Positions 1 to 12,786 of a DNA stretch of 64,000 bases are shown here, piece by piece; position 1 is the first letter of the stretch, and each line of letters opens with the position of its first letter. The stretch comes from Paratinospora sagittata. Its lineage: Eukaryota > Streptophyta > Magnoliopsida > Ranunculales > Menispermaceae. Made by a program: the position numbers and the translations under genes. The stretch lies in NCBI GenBank assembly GCA_035771175.1, contig CM069608.1:28210019-28274018 (forward strand), read 5' to 3'. The notes under the pieces were generated by a model. It saw nothing but the letters and a program-made list of their open reading frames with translations. It did not search any database and had not been told where the DNA came from.

Positions 1-480
1 GGGATCATTTGTTCATATTATTCACTCATAAATAGTATAGGGAATGGTTCAGTGGCTACTCAAATTGCGAAATCAAACCTTATGCGGTTGTGAGTTCGAA
101 TCTGGGGGAGGCCCTATACTATTCATGAGTGAATAATATAAACAAATGATCCCGAGGGTACTAGACGCTGCAGTGTGCTGTGTACTGGGATGTGACAATA
201 TTATGTGGTATATAATGGCTGGGTACGCTCGGTATGAGGTGTCCATCACACCGCCGGTATGGGGTGTGACAAAAAGGCCTATCAAACTTTATGAGGTTGT
301 GAGTTCGAATCTGAGGGAGGCCCTGCACTATTCATGAGTGAATAGTATGGACAAATGATCCTGGGGGTACTAGACGCTGTGGTGTGCTGTGTACTAGAAT
401 GTGACAATATTATATGGTATATAATGACTGGAATACGCTATGTATAAGGTATCCATCACACCGCAGATATGGGGCGTGAC
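1..480. repeat. Tandem foldback repeat with tRNA-like B box
   Basis: Bases 1-42 and about 113-153 are near-perfect inverted copies, so 1-153 can fold into a long stem. The loop holds a B-box-like stretch (gagttcgaatct) and an A-box-like stretch, as in SINEs. A second copy starts at 283, a period of 209 bases counted from 74. Copy two is shorter and diverged, and ends near 480. The left edge is cut by the window. It could be a SINE inside a foldback element or a small tandem satellite. No protein is encoded; the overlapping short open frames are shadows. Confidence 0.6.
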
Positions 481-1566
481 ATTTTCTTTTTTTTCTTTTT
501 TGTTGTTGTTGTTGCGATTCTAAGTTTATGTGCTGGGGATTTAGGAAATTAAGGTTATATGGGGATATTTTCCAAGGATAAGGGTATTATGGGGTTTTTC
601 TCTAATAGCCCGGTAAGCCCTAAGATACCTCTTGCCCCTTCATGAATAGAACCTGGTTAAGATACCAATAATCATTCTACTTCTTTAAACCATGTACAAT
701 AAAAGAAAGATTAATGATGCACAATTATGATGTCGCAAATAGTATTCTATTCCAATCAAATGGCATAATTAGTTTTATTCTTTCTTTCTTTGACTTGATC
801 TTCTTTTATACAGTGATGTTGATGTACATCCTATATTGATTTAAGAACTAATTTTTCCAATTTTTGATAAATATAAGGTAAGAAGATATTATTTCCTAAA
901 GATAGACATAAAAGCTAAATGTATTTTTTGCTATGAAATAGATTTTGATGCTAATTATATGTCTTAGTTATAAAATTAGATCTTTTGAGTAAAGAAAAAC
1001 ACAAAAAAAATAAAAAATAAAAAACTTTTGAGCTTAATTAGGCTGGCATACATATGTCAAACCACTTTTCTTAAGGACTTAATCTATGTTAGTTCTCTTT
1101 GATAATATCAATACCTCTTTAATCTTTAATTTCATTTAAATTATTTAAAGATTAATAATTAATTAATTAATAGTTTAATTTTAAAAAAATTAGTCACTTT
1201 TTTTGGCATTAATCAACATTTAATTTTTATTTAATATGTTTTAATCAAAGGCTAAAGGAGATAGAAGATATAAAGGTAAAAATAGGGTTAAAAATATTTT
1301 TTTCCCCTATTAATAGAAAGAGAGCAAATCTACTATATGTCTATTTATTGTTGAAACATTTTGCATCATAATATTTTTTTGGTAGGATTTGTATTATTAT
1401 ATTATATTATATTATTAGATTAGATTAGATATATATATCTACTATATATATGTAAAGACGTGAGCTGTGGTTAGCCCAAAATCAAATATTTATGCCCTAA
1501 ATACCTTTTTCTGCAACTCAATAATTAAGTAGATGAGATAGTCACTTAATTTATTAACTAATTTAG

Positions 1567-1597
<31 letters not shown>

Positions 1598-1622
1598 TTT
1601 TGTGTGGTTAATTAATATGCAG
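481..1622. other. AT-rich intergenic DNA
   Basis: No coding signal seen on either strand. It holds short A/T runs and an ATT microsatellite at about 1570-1595. Earlier exons of the alpha-dioxygenase relic that follows should lie here if they survived, but none could be read. Confidence 0.6.
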
Positions 1623-1893
1623 TTTATAGGGATAGAGAGAGGAAAATTCCAAGATACAATGCATTCCGGAGGGGGTTGCTATTGATACCCATCTCGTAGT
1701 GGGAAGATCTGACAATCTCGTAGTGGGAAGATCTGACAAGTGATGTTGAAGCTATCCATGCGTTGCGTGAGGTTTATGGAGATAATATCGAGGCTCTTGA
1801 CTTACTAGTGGGTCTCATGGCAGAGAAAGAAAAAGATCAAAGGCTTCGCTATTAGGGAAACAGCTTTCCTTATATTCCTTCTAATGGCGACAA

Positions 1894-4336
1894 CTTAATA
1901 CTTAACTTAATACTTAACTAAGTCTTTTCTCAACTGTACGAGGTCGGTTTCATAAATCCGCTTTCTCTACTCTATTTTAGTAAGGGTTAAGTAAGTTTGA
2001 TCTTTCTTAATTATCTCTGTCTGTGTTATTTTAGGTTTACTTCTATTCCTATTGTTATCATCTATTGTTAATAGATTATTCTTCCTAACCGGTGCATAAT
2101 CCAAAGGCATGTGTTGTATGTGCTCAAACCACCTTAATCGATTCTATCTCATTTTATTTTCAATTGATGCTACTTCTACCATTTTTTGAATATGCTCATT
2201 TCTAATTTTATCTTTTAATATTTTACTACACGTCTGTCTTAGTATTCGCATTCCAATTACGCTTAGTTTATTATCATGTTGTTTTTAATTACCCAACATT
2301 CTGTATCATATAGCATGGCTAGCCAAATAGCAATCCTATAAAAATTTTCGATTAACTTCAATGTGATGCACCTATTATATAAAACTCCATACGCACTCCT
2401 TCAATTGACCCATCCCGCTTTAAATCTATTGTTCATGTCCTCACCTATTTTTCCTTTATGTATAATGAATCTCAAATACTTAAAATTTTCACTCTTCGGT
2501 GTCTCTTCAATTTCAATCTTCACTATCCCTTTTTTTGTATTTCTAGTTCCACCAAAATTATATTTAACGTATTCAATCTTATTCCTACTAATCTTGAAAC
2601 CTATAGATTCTAGAACCTCTCTCCAAACTACTAGCTTAGCATTTACTCCAAATATAGTTTCATCAATCAGTACTATATCATCACCAAATAACATACACCA
2701 TAAAATATCTTATTGGATATGTTTAGTCAATTATTCATAATTAGTGCGCACAAAAAGTAAGGGCTTAAGGCAAATTCTTGGTATAATCCAACTGTAATTA
2801 AAAATTTGTTAACTTCACCTACTATTGATTTTATAATAGTTTGTCTCACATCCTACGTCTCTTTTACCAATTCAATGTAGTTGTAACTCTGTTTTTTTCT
2901 AATAACCACTATATATATTATTTCCTTGAATACTCTATCATAGCCTTTCTCCTTTCTCTAAATAAATAAAGATCATATGAAGGTTTTTTTTCTTCTTCCT
3001 ATACCTCTCCATCAATCTCCTTAATAAATAAATAACGTCATAGTTAGTTGATCTCTCAAGCATAAATTCAAATTGATTATTTGACATCAAAGTTTCAACT
3101 TGTACTCTATTTTTTATTACTGTCTCTCATAATTTCATTATATAACTCATCAATTTAATCCCTCTATAATTTGCATAATTTTAAATATTTTTTTTTATTA
3201 TATATATGGGTATCAAGATGTTTTTCCTTCAATCATCAGGCATTCTCCTAGTTGCTACGATCTTGTTAAACAATTTGGTTAACCACAAGATTCAAAGTTC
3301 CCCTAAGCTCTTTCAAACCTCAAATCGCATCTAATTCTAAAGTCCTTGCATTTCTCATTTTTCTCAAAACATTTTTTAACCTCAAGCATGTTAATTCTAC
3401 TAAAAAATTTATTTTCATTGGTTTTCCTAGGTTATCAAGCTCTTCTACATTTAGCTTTACTAAATGATTTTTATTTAATAATTTTTTAAAATAAGTTTTT
3501 CATCACTCTTTTATCTCGCCTTCTTTTACTAAGATATTTTCATCCTCCCTTTTAATACATTTAATATAGTCAAAGATCTTTAATTTATTTTTCTTTTCCT
3601 CAGTTTTCCTAGTGTATATATAGTCTTTTCACCTTCTTTTGTATCCAACCTAGTTAGAAATCATTATAAGCCTTAAGTTTAGCATTAGTACCTATGCTTT
3701 TTTCAGCTTCTTATTTTGCATTTCTATAATTTTGAAAACTTTTTGCATCTTTAAGCTATTGTCAAATTTTGTAATTTGTTTTTTTAAGTTTTATGACAAT
3801 TTAAACTTCTTCATTCTACCACCAAGTTTCTTTTCCTAATAGACCTACTTCATTTCTATTTTTATGTTTCCTATATAATATAATTTATACCCTATCCTTT
3901 TTATTTGTCTAGATTTCTCACTTACCCTCTTGGTCTCTTATAAGCAAATTATATTTGTCTTCCTCCTAATCACACTGTCTTAGAGTTCTTATGTTCCAAG
4001 TTACTACCTTATGCCTACTATTTTCTTTTTGGACTACCTAGCTTCTTTACTTGCACGCGTCCATAGTACATGGACCCTTACTCATTTATCACAGCATATG
4101 GGCACCGACGTAGTGCCCCTTGCCAATTTTTTGGAGCACCCAAAGGCAGGTGCAACGCCCCATGCCCATTTTCCAAAACACCTAGAGGCAAGTGCAACTC
4201 CCGGCCCTTGCCTATTTTTCAAAACACCCAAAAACAAATGCAACACCCCTTAAGCCTACTATTTTATTTTTGGACTAGCTTCTTTACGTGCACTCGTCCA
4301 TATATAGTGCAAGGACCCTTACTCATTTATCACAGT
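1894..4336 (-). mobile_element. RTE-type LINE remnant
   Basis: On the minus strand 2401-2694 reads as a reverse-transcriptase segment with LFGDDIVLID (normally FADD), SIGFKISRNKIEY and a KIEIEETPKSENFKYL-like stretch, typical of plant RTE LINEs. Further upstream on that strand, about 3800-4000, a decayed endonuclease start (VVTWNIRTL) is readable. The 3' end lies at about 1900 and resembles other RTE tails, including the fragment at 50262-50520. The reading frame has many stops and shifts, so it is inactive. It separates the two alpha-dioxygenase pieces and so probably inserted in the intron or at the exon edge. A 240-bp duplication occupies its 5' end. Confidence 0.75.
4014..4336. repeat. 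240-bp period duplication at the LINE 5' end
   Basis: The stretch beginning cctactatttt at 4014 recurs at 4254 with small changes, running each time to a shared ttatcacag. About 80 bases of each copy align. Short internal repeats (cccttgcc, caaaacacc) fill the gap. It may be a repeated LINE 5' UTR or a local duplication. Confidence 0.65.
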
Positions 4337-4810
4337 GGAGTCAAAACCCAAAAGCAAATGCTACCAAACGTTTTCAAAAGCGCTTTTGGTCCAAAACCAC
4401 GTTTACATAAAGTTATACCATATGGGGCTATATCCTGTGATCAGTTTGGTTTTGGTTTGACAAAATATCCTGTTTCGGCTTGGATATATCAAGCTGACCA
4501 AAATTGAACCATTGACACTCCTAATTGACTACTGGTACCTTTTAAAAAAAATAAAAAATAATAATAATAATTGACCACTGGGTACAGGAGGTTGGAGGCA
4601 GATCGGTTCTTCACTAGCAATTTCAATGAGGAGAGTTACACGAAGAAGGGATTGGAATGGGTGAACACAACAGAGAGTTTGAAAGATGTTCTTGATAGAA
4701 ACTACCCTGAAATATCAAAGAGATGGATCAACTCCAGTAGTGCCTTCTCAGTTTGGGACTCGCCTCCCAACTCTTGCAATCCTATTCCACTCTATTTTCG
4801 TTTTCCTTAG

Positions 4811-5560
4811 TCATGATCAGTACCCATATAAATAAGCATATATGTATATTCATCTCCATATATATATATATATATATATACTTGGTTTAATTTCCTTAGT
4901 ATATGCATCTTTACACTGTAACCAATAATCAACTTAATTATGTAGTTTTGTTGCTATGTCTTACTTCGAGAGAAAATTTGTCAGTTGATCAATGTATTTT
5001 ATTCTTCATTCACTATAGTATATATAGAGTTAGGTGTATAATTGAATCCCATGATTTAAAGAATATGAACAATATGTACAAAGATTAAGGAAATTATTTA
5101 CTGTGATATGTACAAGAAAAGGAAAAAATTCAAAAATTATCACGGGTAGTATCTAATGAAAAACAATCTATATTTGTATCTATACTATAATAAATCTACT
5201 TACCATACATTTGGAAAGCCGGTATTTCTACTTCTAGCCCACAGTTTATCATCACTATCGTTTTTCATTTTTAGATTGTGATCAATCTTCAAGTTAGGAG
5301 TGCATTTGAAAATATTGTCGAGGTGGATTCTCATGTCATCTCAAAGAAACATTTAGGTTGTTTTTGGTTGGTTACTCTAAAATAGTTTTTCATTTTTTTG
5401 TTAGATAAGATTAGAAAAACATTTTTCTGAAGCTACTCTACCAACATGGGAGTTGTTGAAGATGGCATGATGGTGGGTGATATCTTATGAATTGATGGGT
5501 CATTACATTTATTATTCTAAGTTACTAATTCTTCTTGGATTAGTTATTTTCTTAATTATA

Positions 5561-5591
<31 letters not shown>

Positions 5592-5652
5592 TTGATCTTT
5601 ATATTGCTGGGAATTGTTGAAGATGGAGCAGCAGTGTATTGATGGGTCAGTA
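4811..5652. other. AT-rich intergenic DNA
   Basis: No gene seen. TA microsatellites lie near 4858-4880 and 5566-5591. Confidence 0.6.
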
Positions 5653-5955
5653 TACTGGTGATAATATAGGTTACGATACGATAACACGACTCGAAATCGA
5701 TACGAAATAAACAAATTTAGGTTTTGTATAAATAGGTGGGTGTCAAAATAGGTTAAACTCAATTAGACACGATTAAATTTCAGGTCAAAATCAGGTAAAC
5801 CTACTAAACCCGAAATTGACCCGTTTAACACGATTATATTTTGTGTTGAGACTTAAGTTATGTGTAAAAAAAATTTAATATTTTATGTCATGTGTTGAGA
5901 CTCTAACTTTATAATACTTTATTTGGTCTTTACTATATAGTTGTATAATTATAAT

Positions 5956-6832
5956 TGTTGTATCATCTACCAAACATAAGACACGTCAGCCATATTAGTC
6001 TGGTCCAGTAAGACATAGCACATATCACATAAATATACCGACCTATTTTGTTCTGGACAAGCGTGATAGATCTGCCTAACCGGGCACACAGCCCAAGCCA
6101 TGGTCTGTCCTACCGACCTGTTGAATATCACAGCAACTATTGAAGGTCGGCCAAAGAACATCGGAGTTACTTGATCAGTATCAATTAATCAGAGGGTCAC
6201 CGACCACTATATACCGACCTCATAACAGACTGAATCTTCAGTATCAGGCAGCCAAAAGGAAAGACCACAGATCAGCATACCGACCTGTAGTGATCTCTGA
6301 CTTCGGGACGGATGACGACGGAATCCCCGGTCGGATAGGAATAAGGCGTGATCTATTGTGACAAGTTCGGGATTCACTCCTAATCCGACTCTGATAAAGC
6401 CAGATATTCTACCAGTTAGACTAGGAGACTGATAAGTCATCCGAATCCCATGAGGATCAAACCAAATCCTATCAGAAATCAAATATGCTTTCCTAGCACG
6501 AGTTAGATTCCTAATTCTACAACAACATCACGACAAGGCCAAAGACCTCAAGTCTTCTCTATAAAAAGACTTGAACCCCTAAGGGGAAGGTAAACAACTT
6601 TAAGTCATTCTCGACTAAGTTCAGTATTATGCAGTTCTGAACTAACTTAGGCATCGGAGGGTGTTTGGCCAACACCACACCGGTGCTCCTCACAATAGCC
6701 TATTCTCTCTTATTTTTTCTCTCTCTCAGATCACCAACCTCGGGCGATTTTCCCAGCACCCCGCTGAGTTCCAGATCAACATCTTCCCTCCATCTCATCG
6801 TCTACTGGTATTGCTCAAATCTTGCACCAACA
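5956..6832 (+). repeat. 5' LTR of the Gypsy element
   Basis: Starts TGTTG, ends CACCAACA, and matches 21469-22343 along its length with scattered substitutions. A TATA box (tataaaaa) lies at about 6560-6567, so transcripts should start near 6590. The tttggcatcgtctatgggaa segment just after the LTR is the usual site of the primer-binding sequence. The start is more mutated than in the 3' copy. Confidence 0.9.
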
Positions 6833-6885
6833 TTTGGCATCGTCTATGGGAATCAACATTGCAAGTCAAAAACAACTCTGTCGTC

Positions 6886-8250
6886 ATGAGTCAAGAGGCA
6901 GAAATACCAGTTGAGGTGGAGCCTATCGCCAAGCCGGCGACACCCCAAAAACAAAGGGCAAGACCACCGAAGAAGCAGTCAAAGAATTTTGTTCAGAAAT
7001 CAAAGTTTACTGCTATAGAGAAGAACATTGAAAAAATGACTCAAAACGTCCTGGAACAGCAACGGATGTTGAGGGAAGTACTCCCCCTACAACCACTTCA
7101 TAGTCACCTACCACGTCCTAGCCCTCGGCCTCAGAGCGGGGAGGTAAGTGTCGAAGTGCGACCTCAAAGAAGAGGTCAGTGCCGGGAAAACCCCTTCCTA
7201 GCTCGGTATTCTCCCAAATCAGGTCAGCTCTTCAAAGATCGACAAAGTCGGTCTCACACAGGTCGGTATCCGAGAAAGGAGCTGTGCCAGGAAAACTTGA
7301 TCCAGAGATATCGGTACCGAGAAGGTCAAACGGGTTGGAACGCTCTGAAACTACTAAGTCTGCACCTCGGCACTATCACGAGTACAAAGAACTCCCTTCT
7401 CCTTTTATTGAGGATATACTCGTGACGCCGCTTCTAAAGAACGTCAAGGTCGCAAATGTCAGGACGTACAAAGGGAAAGTAGACCCCAGAGAGCACATTG
7501 AGAACTACAAGTCCTGGATGGAATTCAAAGGCTTCCAGGTCACCCTTAGCGGACCTGCTTGGAAGTGGTACCGAAAACTTAAAATCGGCTCTATATGTTC
7601 TTTTGGGCACTTGACTCACAAGTTTATGAACCACTTTGCTAAAAAGAAGGAAAGGGAAAAACCAGTGAACAATTTGCTCAGCATCAAGCAAAAGAAAGGT
7701 GAAACCTTGAAGGAGTACATTGGTCGCTTCGACGATGTATGAGTCGACGTAGATGACTGTGATGATAAAACTACAATCACCGCCTTCCTCGCAAGATTGA
7801 GGCCAGGGAAGTTCCAATACTCCCTTGGGAAAAAGAAGGCCCAAACCTACGAAGAGATCCTACACCGAGCAGAAAAGTACATTAATGCTGATGAGCAAAC
7901 TGATGCAAAGCAACTAGCCGATGAATCCCCGAAAAGCTCGAAGAAGGAGAACAAGAGAAAAAGGGAATATGACTCGAAGGAGAACAACAAAGGCGGGAAA
8001 AGACCGAATGGTGGTAGCCGAGATCAGAGGAGTCACAAAGTACCTCAAAACGTGTACTCCAACTACACGCCTTTCACTGCTTCACGAGAGCAGGTCCTCC
8101 TCGAAATCCAAAACAGAGAGTACATCTGATGGCCCCGAAAGTTAAAAACGCATGCGAAACAGCGGGATAAGAAGAAGTACTACCGGTACCATCAAGACCA
8201 CGATCACGATACCGACCAGTGTTATGAAAGCAAGAGATTGAAACGCTAAT
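6886..8250 (+). pseudogene. Gypsy gag remnant
   Basis: The first ATG after the leader, at 6886, begins MSQEAEIPVEVEPIAKPATP. The frame shifts near 7100-7190 into a second frame holding the conserved gag core (about 7420-7740) with YKGKVDPREHIENYKSWMEF, GPAWKWYRKL and KQKKGETLKEYIGRF. A TGA stops it at 7740-7742, where the family normally reads on. The same frame continues (ARLRPGKFQYSL, QTYEEILHRAEKYI) to a stop at 8127. A weak nucleocapsid-like stretch (YYRYHQDHDHDTDQC) follows. The product would be the retroelement capsid protein, but this copy cannot make it. Confidence 0.8.
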
Positions 8251-8399
8251 TCGCAAAAGTCATCTGAGGGAGTTCGTGAAAAATGCCAACTGGCGAAGGA
8301 CTCTAGAAGACAACCAAACTGGGTCGGTAGGCGAGATAAGAACAATTTTTGGCAGAGATTAGGAACCGGGCTATAAAGGCATACGTCCGGGAATCAAGG

Positions 8400-11300
8400 T
8401 CAGAAGTCATAAACCTCGGGTACTGACCTGAGAAACAAAAGCGAGTCGACTTTGCGATTACCTTCACCGAGGAGGAAGCTCAAGACATAATCCGACCACA
8501 TGCCGACGCTTTAGTAGTCACGATGACCGTGGCCAATTACAAAATCCGTCGGATGCTAGTGATTATGGTAGCTCATCAGATATCCTCTACTAGTCAGCGT
8601 TTGAGAAACTAGGACTGACCAAGGCTTAGCTGACCCTGGTAGATGTCCCTCTGATCGGCTTCACCGGAAACAACATCATGCTCGAAGGATGGATAACTTT
8701 ACCAGTAACGGTCGGTGACTCTAAGTACAAAATCACGGTTATGACTAATTTTTTGGTGGTAAAGTGTCCTACAGTCTATAACGCCATCATAGGACGACCC
8801 CTCCTTAATAACCTAAGAGCGGTCGTATCAACCTATCATCTGGCTCTAAAGTTCCCAACAGAGCGAGGCGTCGGAGTAGTACGGGGTAGCCAGAAGGAGT
8901 CACGGGACTGCTATGTGACGGTTGTGAAGAAGAAGACGGGACATTAGGAAAGTCTGCAGTCTACAAATGAGCAACTAATGCTCCTAGAACATCCAGCTAG
9001 TTCCTACCTCGACCCCCGAGAAGAGGTGTCAGGGCTCGAACCACAAGATGAATGGGCTGAGGTGCAGATCGGGGACAATCCAGCCAGGACTATCAAAGTC
9101 AGTACGCGGATGAGTCCCTCCCTCACAGATCACCTGGCCGGCATCTTACAAAAACACAGAGACGTTTTTGCCTGGTCACATGAGGATATGCCCGGATTAC
9201 CGACTAGTGTCATAGTGCACCGACTAAACGTTGACCCGGAGGCCAGGCCAGTCCGACAAAAAATAAGAGCTCTCAGCTCCGACCGAGCTCAAGGTCTACG
9301 AGAGAAGGTAGACAAGTTATTGACGGTCGGCTTCATCAGAGAAGTACTATACCCCGATTGGTTGGCCAACGTAGTGATGGTCAAGAAATCCAATGAGAAG
9401 TGGAGAACATGCATCAACTTTACTGACCTGAACAAAGCCTACCCAAAGAATAGTTTTTCATTGCCTCGCATCGACCAATTGGTAGATGCAACTGCAGGTC
9501 ACAAGTTGTTGAGCTTCATGGACGGGGTATTCAAGGTACAACCAGATTGTGCTGAGTCGCAGAGATGAAGAGAGGACAACCTTCATTACAAACTGAGGTC
9601 TATATTGCTATAAGGTGATGCCCTTCGGCCTAAAAAAAGTCGGGGCTACTTATTAGAGGCTGGCTAACGACATGTTCGCAGAAAAAATTGGAGTGAACAT
9701 GGAAGTCTACGTCGACAACATGTTGGTCAAAAGCGTGAAATCGACAGCTCATCCTACCGACCTGTCAGAGGTATTCACGATATTGAGGAAGTATCACATG
9801 AAGCTCAAGCAGGCAAAGTACACATTTGGAGTGAGCTTTGGCAAATTCTTAGGATTCCTCATTAATCAGAGGGGAATCGAAGCCAACCCCGACCAGATCC
9901 GAGCTCTAGTCGACATGCGAACACCTTGCACAGTGAAGGAAGTCCAGAGGCTCACTGGGTGCGTAGCTGTACTGAGCAGGTTCATCTCAAAGTCCACAGA
10001 CAGATGTCTTCCGCTTTTCAAGCTCATCAAGAATAAGGAAGTGGAGTGGACCCCGGAGTGCGAGAAGGTCTTTCAGGAGCTAAAGGCTTATCTAGGTCAG
10101 GCTCCTCTACTCTCAAAACCCCTTTAAGAGGAACAACTTTTCTTATACCTAGCAGTTTCGAAAGCAGCTGTTAGATCGGCCCTGATCAGAGAAAAGCTAG
10201 GAAGCCAAAAAATGGTCTATTACACCAGCAAGTCTTTGCTCGCCGTAAAGACGAGATATCCAGAGATTGAGAAGCTGGCACTGGCACTCATCACTTCAAC
10301 CCGGAAGCTGAGACCTTACTTCCAGGCCCACACCATAGTCGTTCTCACCAAACACCCCCTCAGGAAAGTGCTCCTGAGGCCGGAAACATCTGGACGGTTA
10401 ACTAAATGAGCCATCGAATTGAGCAAATTCAACATCGAGTACCGACCTCGAATAGCTATGAAGGGCCAAGCATTAGCGGGTTTTTTGTCTGAGTTACCTC
10501 AGATATGTCCGACCACCGACCAAGACCCTGAAAAAGCCTGGAAGCTATTCGTTGACGGTTCTTCCTACAAGCAAGGATGTGGGGCTAGAATAGTCCTCAT
10601 CTCCTCTAGAGGTCAGAAGCATCTACGTGCTCTTTGCTTCGGTTTTCCAGCATCCAATAACAAAGCAAAGTATGAAGCACTTTTGACTGGCTTGCGACTC
10701 GCCCTTAGCTAGGGGGTGAAGAAGCTCCTCGTCCATTGCAACTCTCAGCTCGTCGCAGGACAGGTCACTTCAGAGTACCAAGCCAAGGATGATAGAATGC
10801 AAGCATATCTGAAGGAAGCACTGGCCTTGCTAAGAAAGTTCAAGGAATATGAACTGATACAAGTGCCAAGGGAAAAAAATACCTTGGCCGATCCACTCTC
10901 CAAGCTGGCCTCCTCCTCGGAGGCCGAGCTTATGATCCAAGTCCCAGTGAAATTCTTAACCGAAAGGAGCATCTGGAAAGTTAGTACCTGCCAACAGGTC
11001 GGCTTACTCAGCCGTAACCCATCCTGGATGGACCCGATAGAAAGCTTCATACGAAATGGCAACCTCCCCGAGGACAAGATCAGAGCAAGGAAAGTATAAA
11101 GCCAAGCTACCAGATATTCCTTACTAGACGATCGGTTGTATAGGCATAACTTCTCTATGCTTTATTTAAGATGCCTACGTGAGGAGCAGGCACGACGAGT
11201 TTTGGAGGAGATCCATGCAGGCGTATGTGGTAATCATTCAGGTAGAATGACTCTCGCATACAAGGTCTTTCGCCAGGGCTATTATTGGCCAACAATCCAT

Positions 11301-12242
11301 AAGAATAGCTCGGAAGTGCGATAGCTGCCAAAGACATGGAACAAATATCCGAGCTCTAGCGAAAAATCTTTCTCCAATGCAGGGCCCATGGCCTTTTGCT
11401 CAATGAGGGGTGGACTTGATAGGACCTCTACTGACCTGTAAGGGTCAGGTCAAGTTTGCAATTGTAGTTGTTGACTACTTTACCAAGTGGGCAGAGGTTG
11501 AGCCGTTAGCAACAATTACTGAGTAGAAGACCACGCGCTTCGTCTGCCAATTGATTGTGTGCCGTTTTGGTGTCTCGTATGCCATCATATCCGATAACAG
11601 CAAACAATTCGACAATGCAAGGTTCCAATCATTCTGCGAAGACCCCGGTATTCGACATTTCTTTTCTACTCCAGCCCATCCTCAAGCTAATGGCTAAGTG
11701 GAAGTCGTAAACAAGATTATCATCAAGCACACACTGAAGGCCAAGCTCGAGGAAAAGAAAAAGGAATGTGAGCTGAGGACATGCCTCAAGTCCTCTGGTC
11801 ATACTGCACCACCTCCCGAACAGCCACTGGCGAAACACCATTCTCCCTAGCTTTCGGAATGGAGGCCGTTATACCAGTTGAAGTCGGTATACCAACCTTG
11901 AGGAAAACCTACTTCAACGAAGCCAGGAACATGGAAACTCTGCGCACCAACCTGGATCTACTTGAAGAAAGAAGAGAAAAAGCACAGCTTAAGTTAACTG
12001 CATACCAGCAGAGGATCTCGAAGTACGACAATGCCAAAGTGAAGTACAAAAGGTTCAAAGTCGGCGACCTAATGTTAAGGATGGTCATGCTGAACACACG
12101 AGAACCTAGACCAGGCGCCCTCGGTCCCAACTGGGACGGGCTTTACAAAATCACTGCAATACTTCGCACAGGGGTGTACGAGCTCGCAAATTTGACTGGC
12201 AGAAGAATTCCTAAGCCTTGGAATGCGAAGCACCTCAAGTAG
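8400..12242 (+). pseudogene. Gypsy pol remnant (PR, RT, RNase H, INT)
   Basis: Domains in order. Protease near 8550-8860: DYGSSSDIL, where DxGSS is the active site, then NAIIGRPLLNNL. Reverse transcriptase 8978 to about 10127: KWRTCINFTDLNKAYPKNSF, then YVDNMLVKS at 9708, a YVDD box with the second Asp changed to Asn. RNase H about 10130-10409. A second, archaeal-type RNase H-like region 10525-10930 (LFVDGSSYKQGCG). Integrase from about 11120: HAGVCGNHSGRM zinc-binding part, core with VVDYFTKWAEVEPL and ISDNSKQFDN, and a C-terminal part to 12242 (KVGDLMLR, GPNWDGLYKI). Stops and shifts occur throughout, for example at 9568, 10126, 10409, 11097 and 11324. Confidence 0.88.
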
Positions 12243-12786
12243 TATGACCAGTAGGCATTAGCAGTAGTAATAGCAGCTCAGTAGCTATGTTACAGTATTT
12301 GCCGAGGTGTTGGTTACCTCTAGTTTATTTTTAGATTCCTACAAGTGTTTGTTCTAGATATTTCTACAATAATCAAGAGTTGTCTTTCTACAAATTTGCG
12401 TCTACGATTTACAAACAAAAGTACCTTGGGACTACTGACCAGATCGGAAGCCACTGAGAAGAAGGGTCTCGGCCTTAGAATGCCTTGGAGGTACCAAGCT
12501 TTAGCGACATACCTACTGAGAAGATGACCACGGTCAAAAGTGTCTTGGGGTATTGCCCAAGAAGGGCAGATACTACCGAGAAGAAGGATCAATGGCCTTT
12601 GAAGTGCCTTGGAGCGACGATCAAACCGCTACCGAGAAGAGAACTTAATTGTTCAGAGCGAAAAAGGAAGTTATACGTTTCCTACCGACCACATGACCTA
12701 ACAAATACTTAGAAAAATTTAGTAAATAAACCAGCACAAAACAAACAAGAGCAAGATCAGGTCTAAGCAAAAAGGGACATTTCATT
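12243..12786. repeat. Post-pol spacer with about 60-bp tandem repeats
   Basis: Four diverged units are marked by tacYgagaaga at 12452, 12514, 12574 and 12630, with a shared ccttgg-type core between them. Spacing is 62, 60 and 56 bases. No convincing coding frame. Tandem arrays in this position are common in large Tat elements. Confidence 0.6.

Larger units (their letters stand above)
1623..4810 (+). pseudogene. DOX1: Fatty-acid alpha-dioxygenase pseudogene, 3' part
   Basis: Two pieces match the C-terminal end of plant alpha-dioxygenase (heme enzyme that adds oxygen to the alpha carbon of fatty acids in oxylipin defence). Piece one, 1623 to about 1893, follows a good splice acceptor (tgcag) and reads RERKIPRYNAFRRGLL, then EAIHALREVYGDNIEALDLL. 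Piece two, 4588-4810, follows an acceptor at 4586-4587 and reads RLEADRFFTSNFNEESYTKK ... SSAFSVWD to a TAG stop. The gene is dead. A 24-bp exact tandem duplication (1691-1714 and 1715-1738) carries an in-frame TAG in each copy, a one-base frameshift lies near 1840, the 5' exons are missing, and a LINE sits between the pieces. The last exon alone is still open. Identification is from remembered family motifs. Confidence 0.85.

Noticed and set aside
50..112. tRNA gene in the first repeat
   Set aside because: Only the B-box-like part is convincing and the arms do not pair; better seen as a SINE-like loop in a foldback.
2363..2740. 125-codon plus-strand frame
   Set aside because: It is the complement of the LINE reverse-transcriptase segment read on the minus strand.
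6661..6885. In-frame extension before the gag ATG
   Set aside because: This part lies in the LTR and leader; the gag start at 6886 is better supported.
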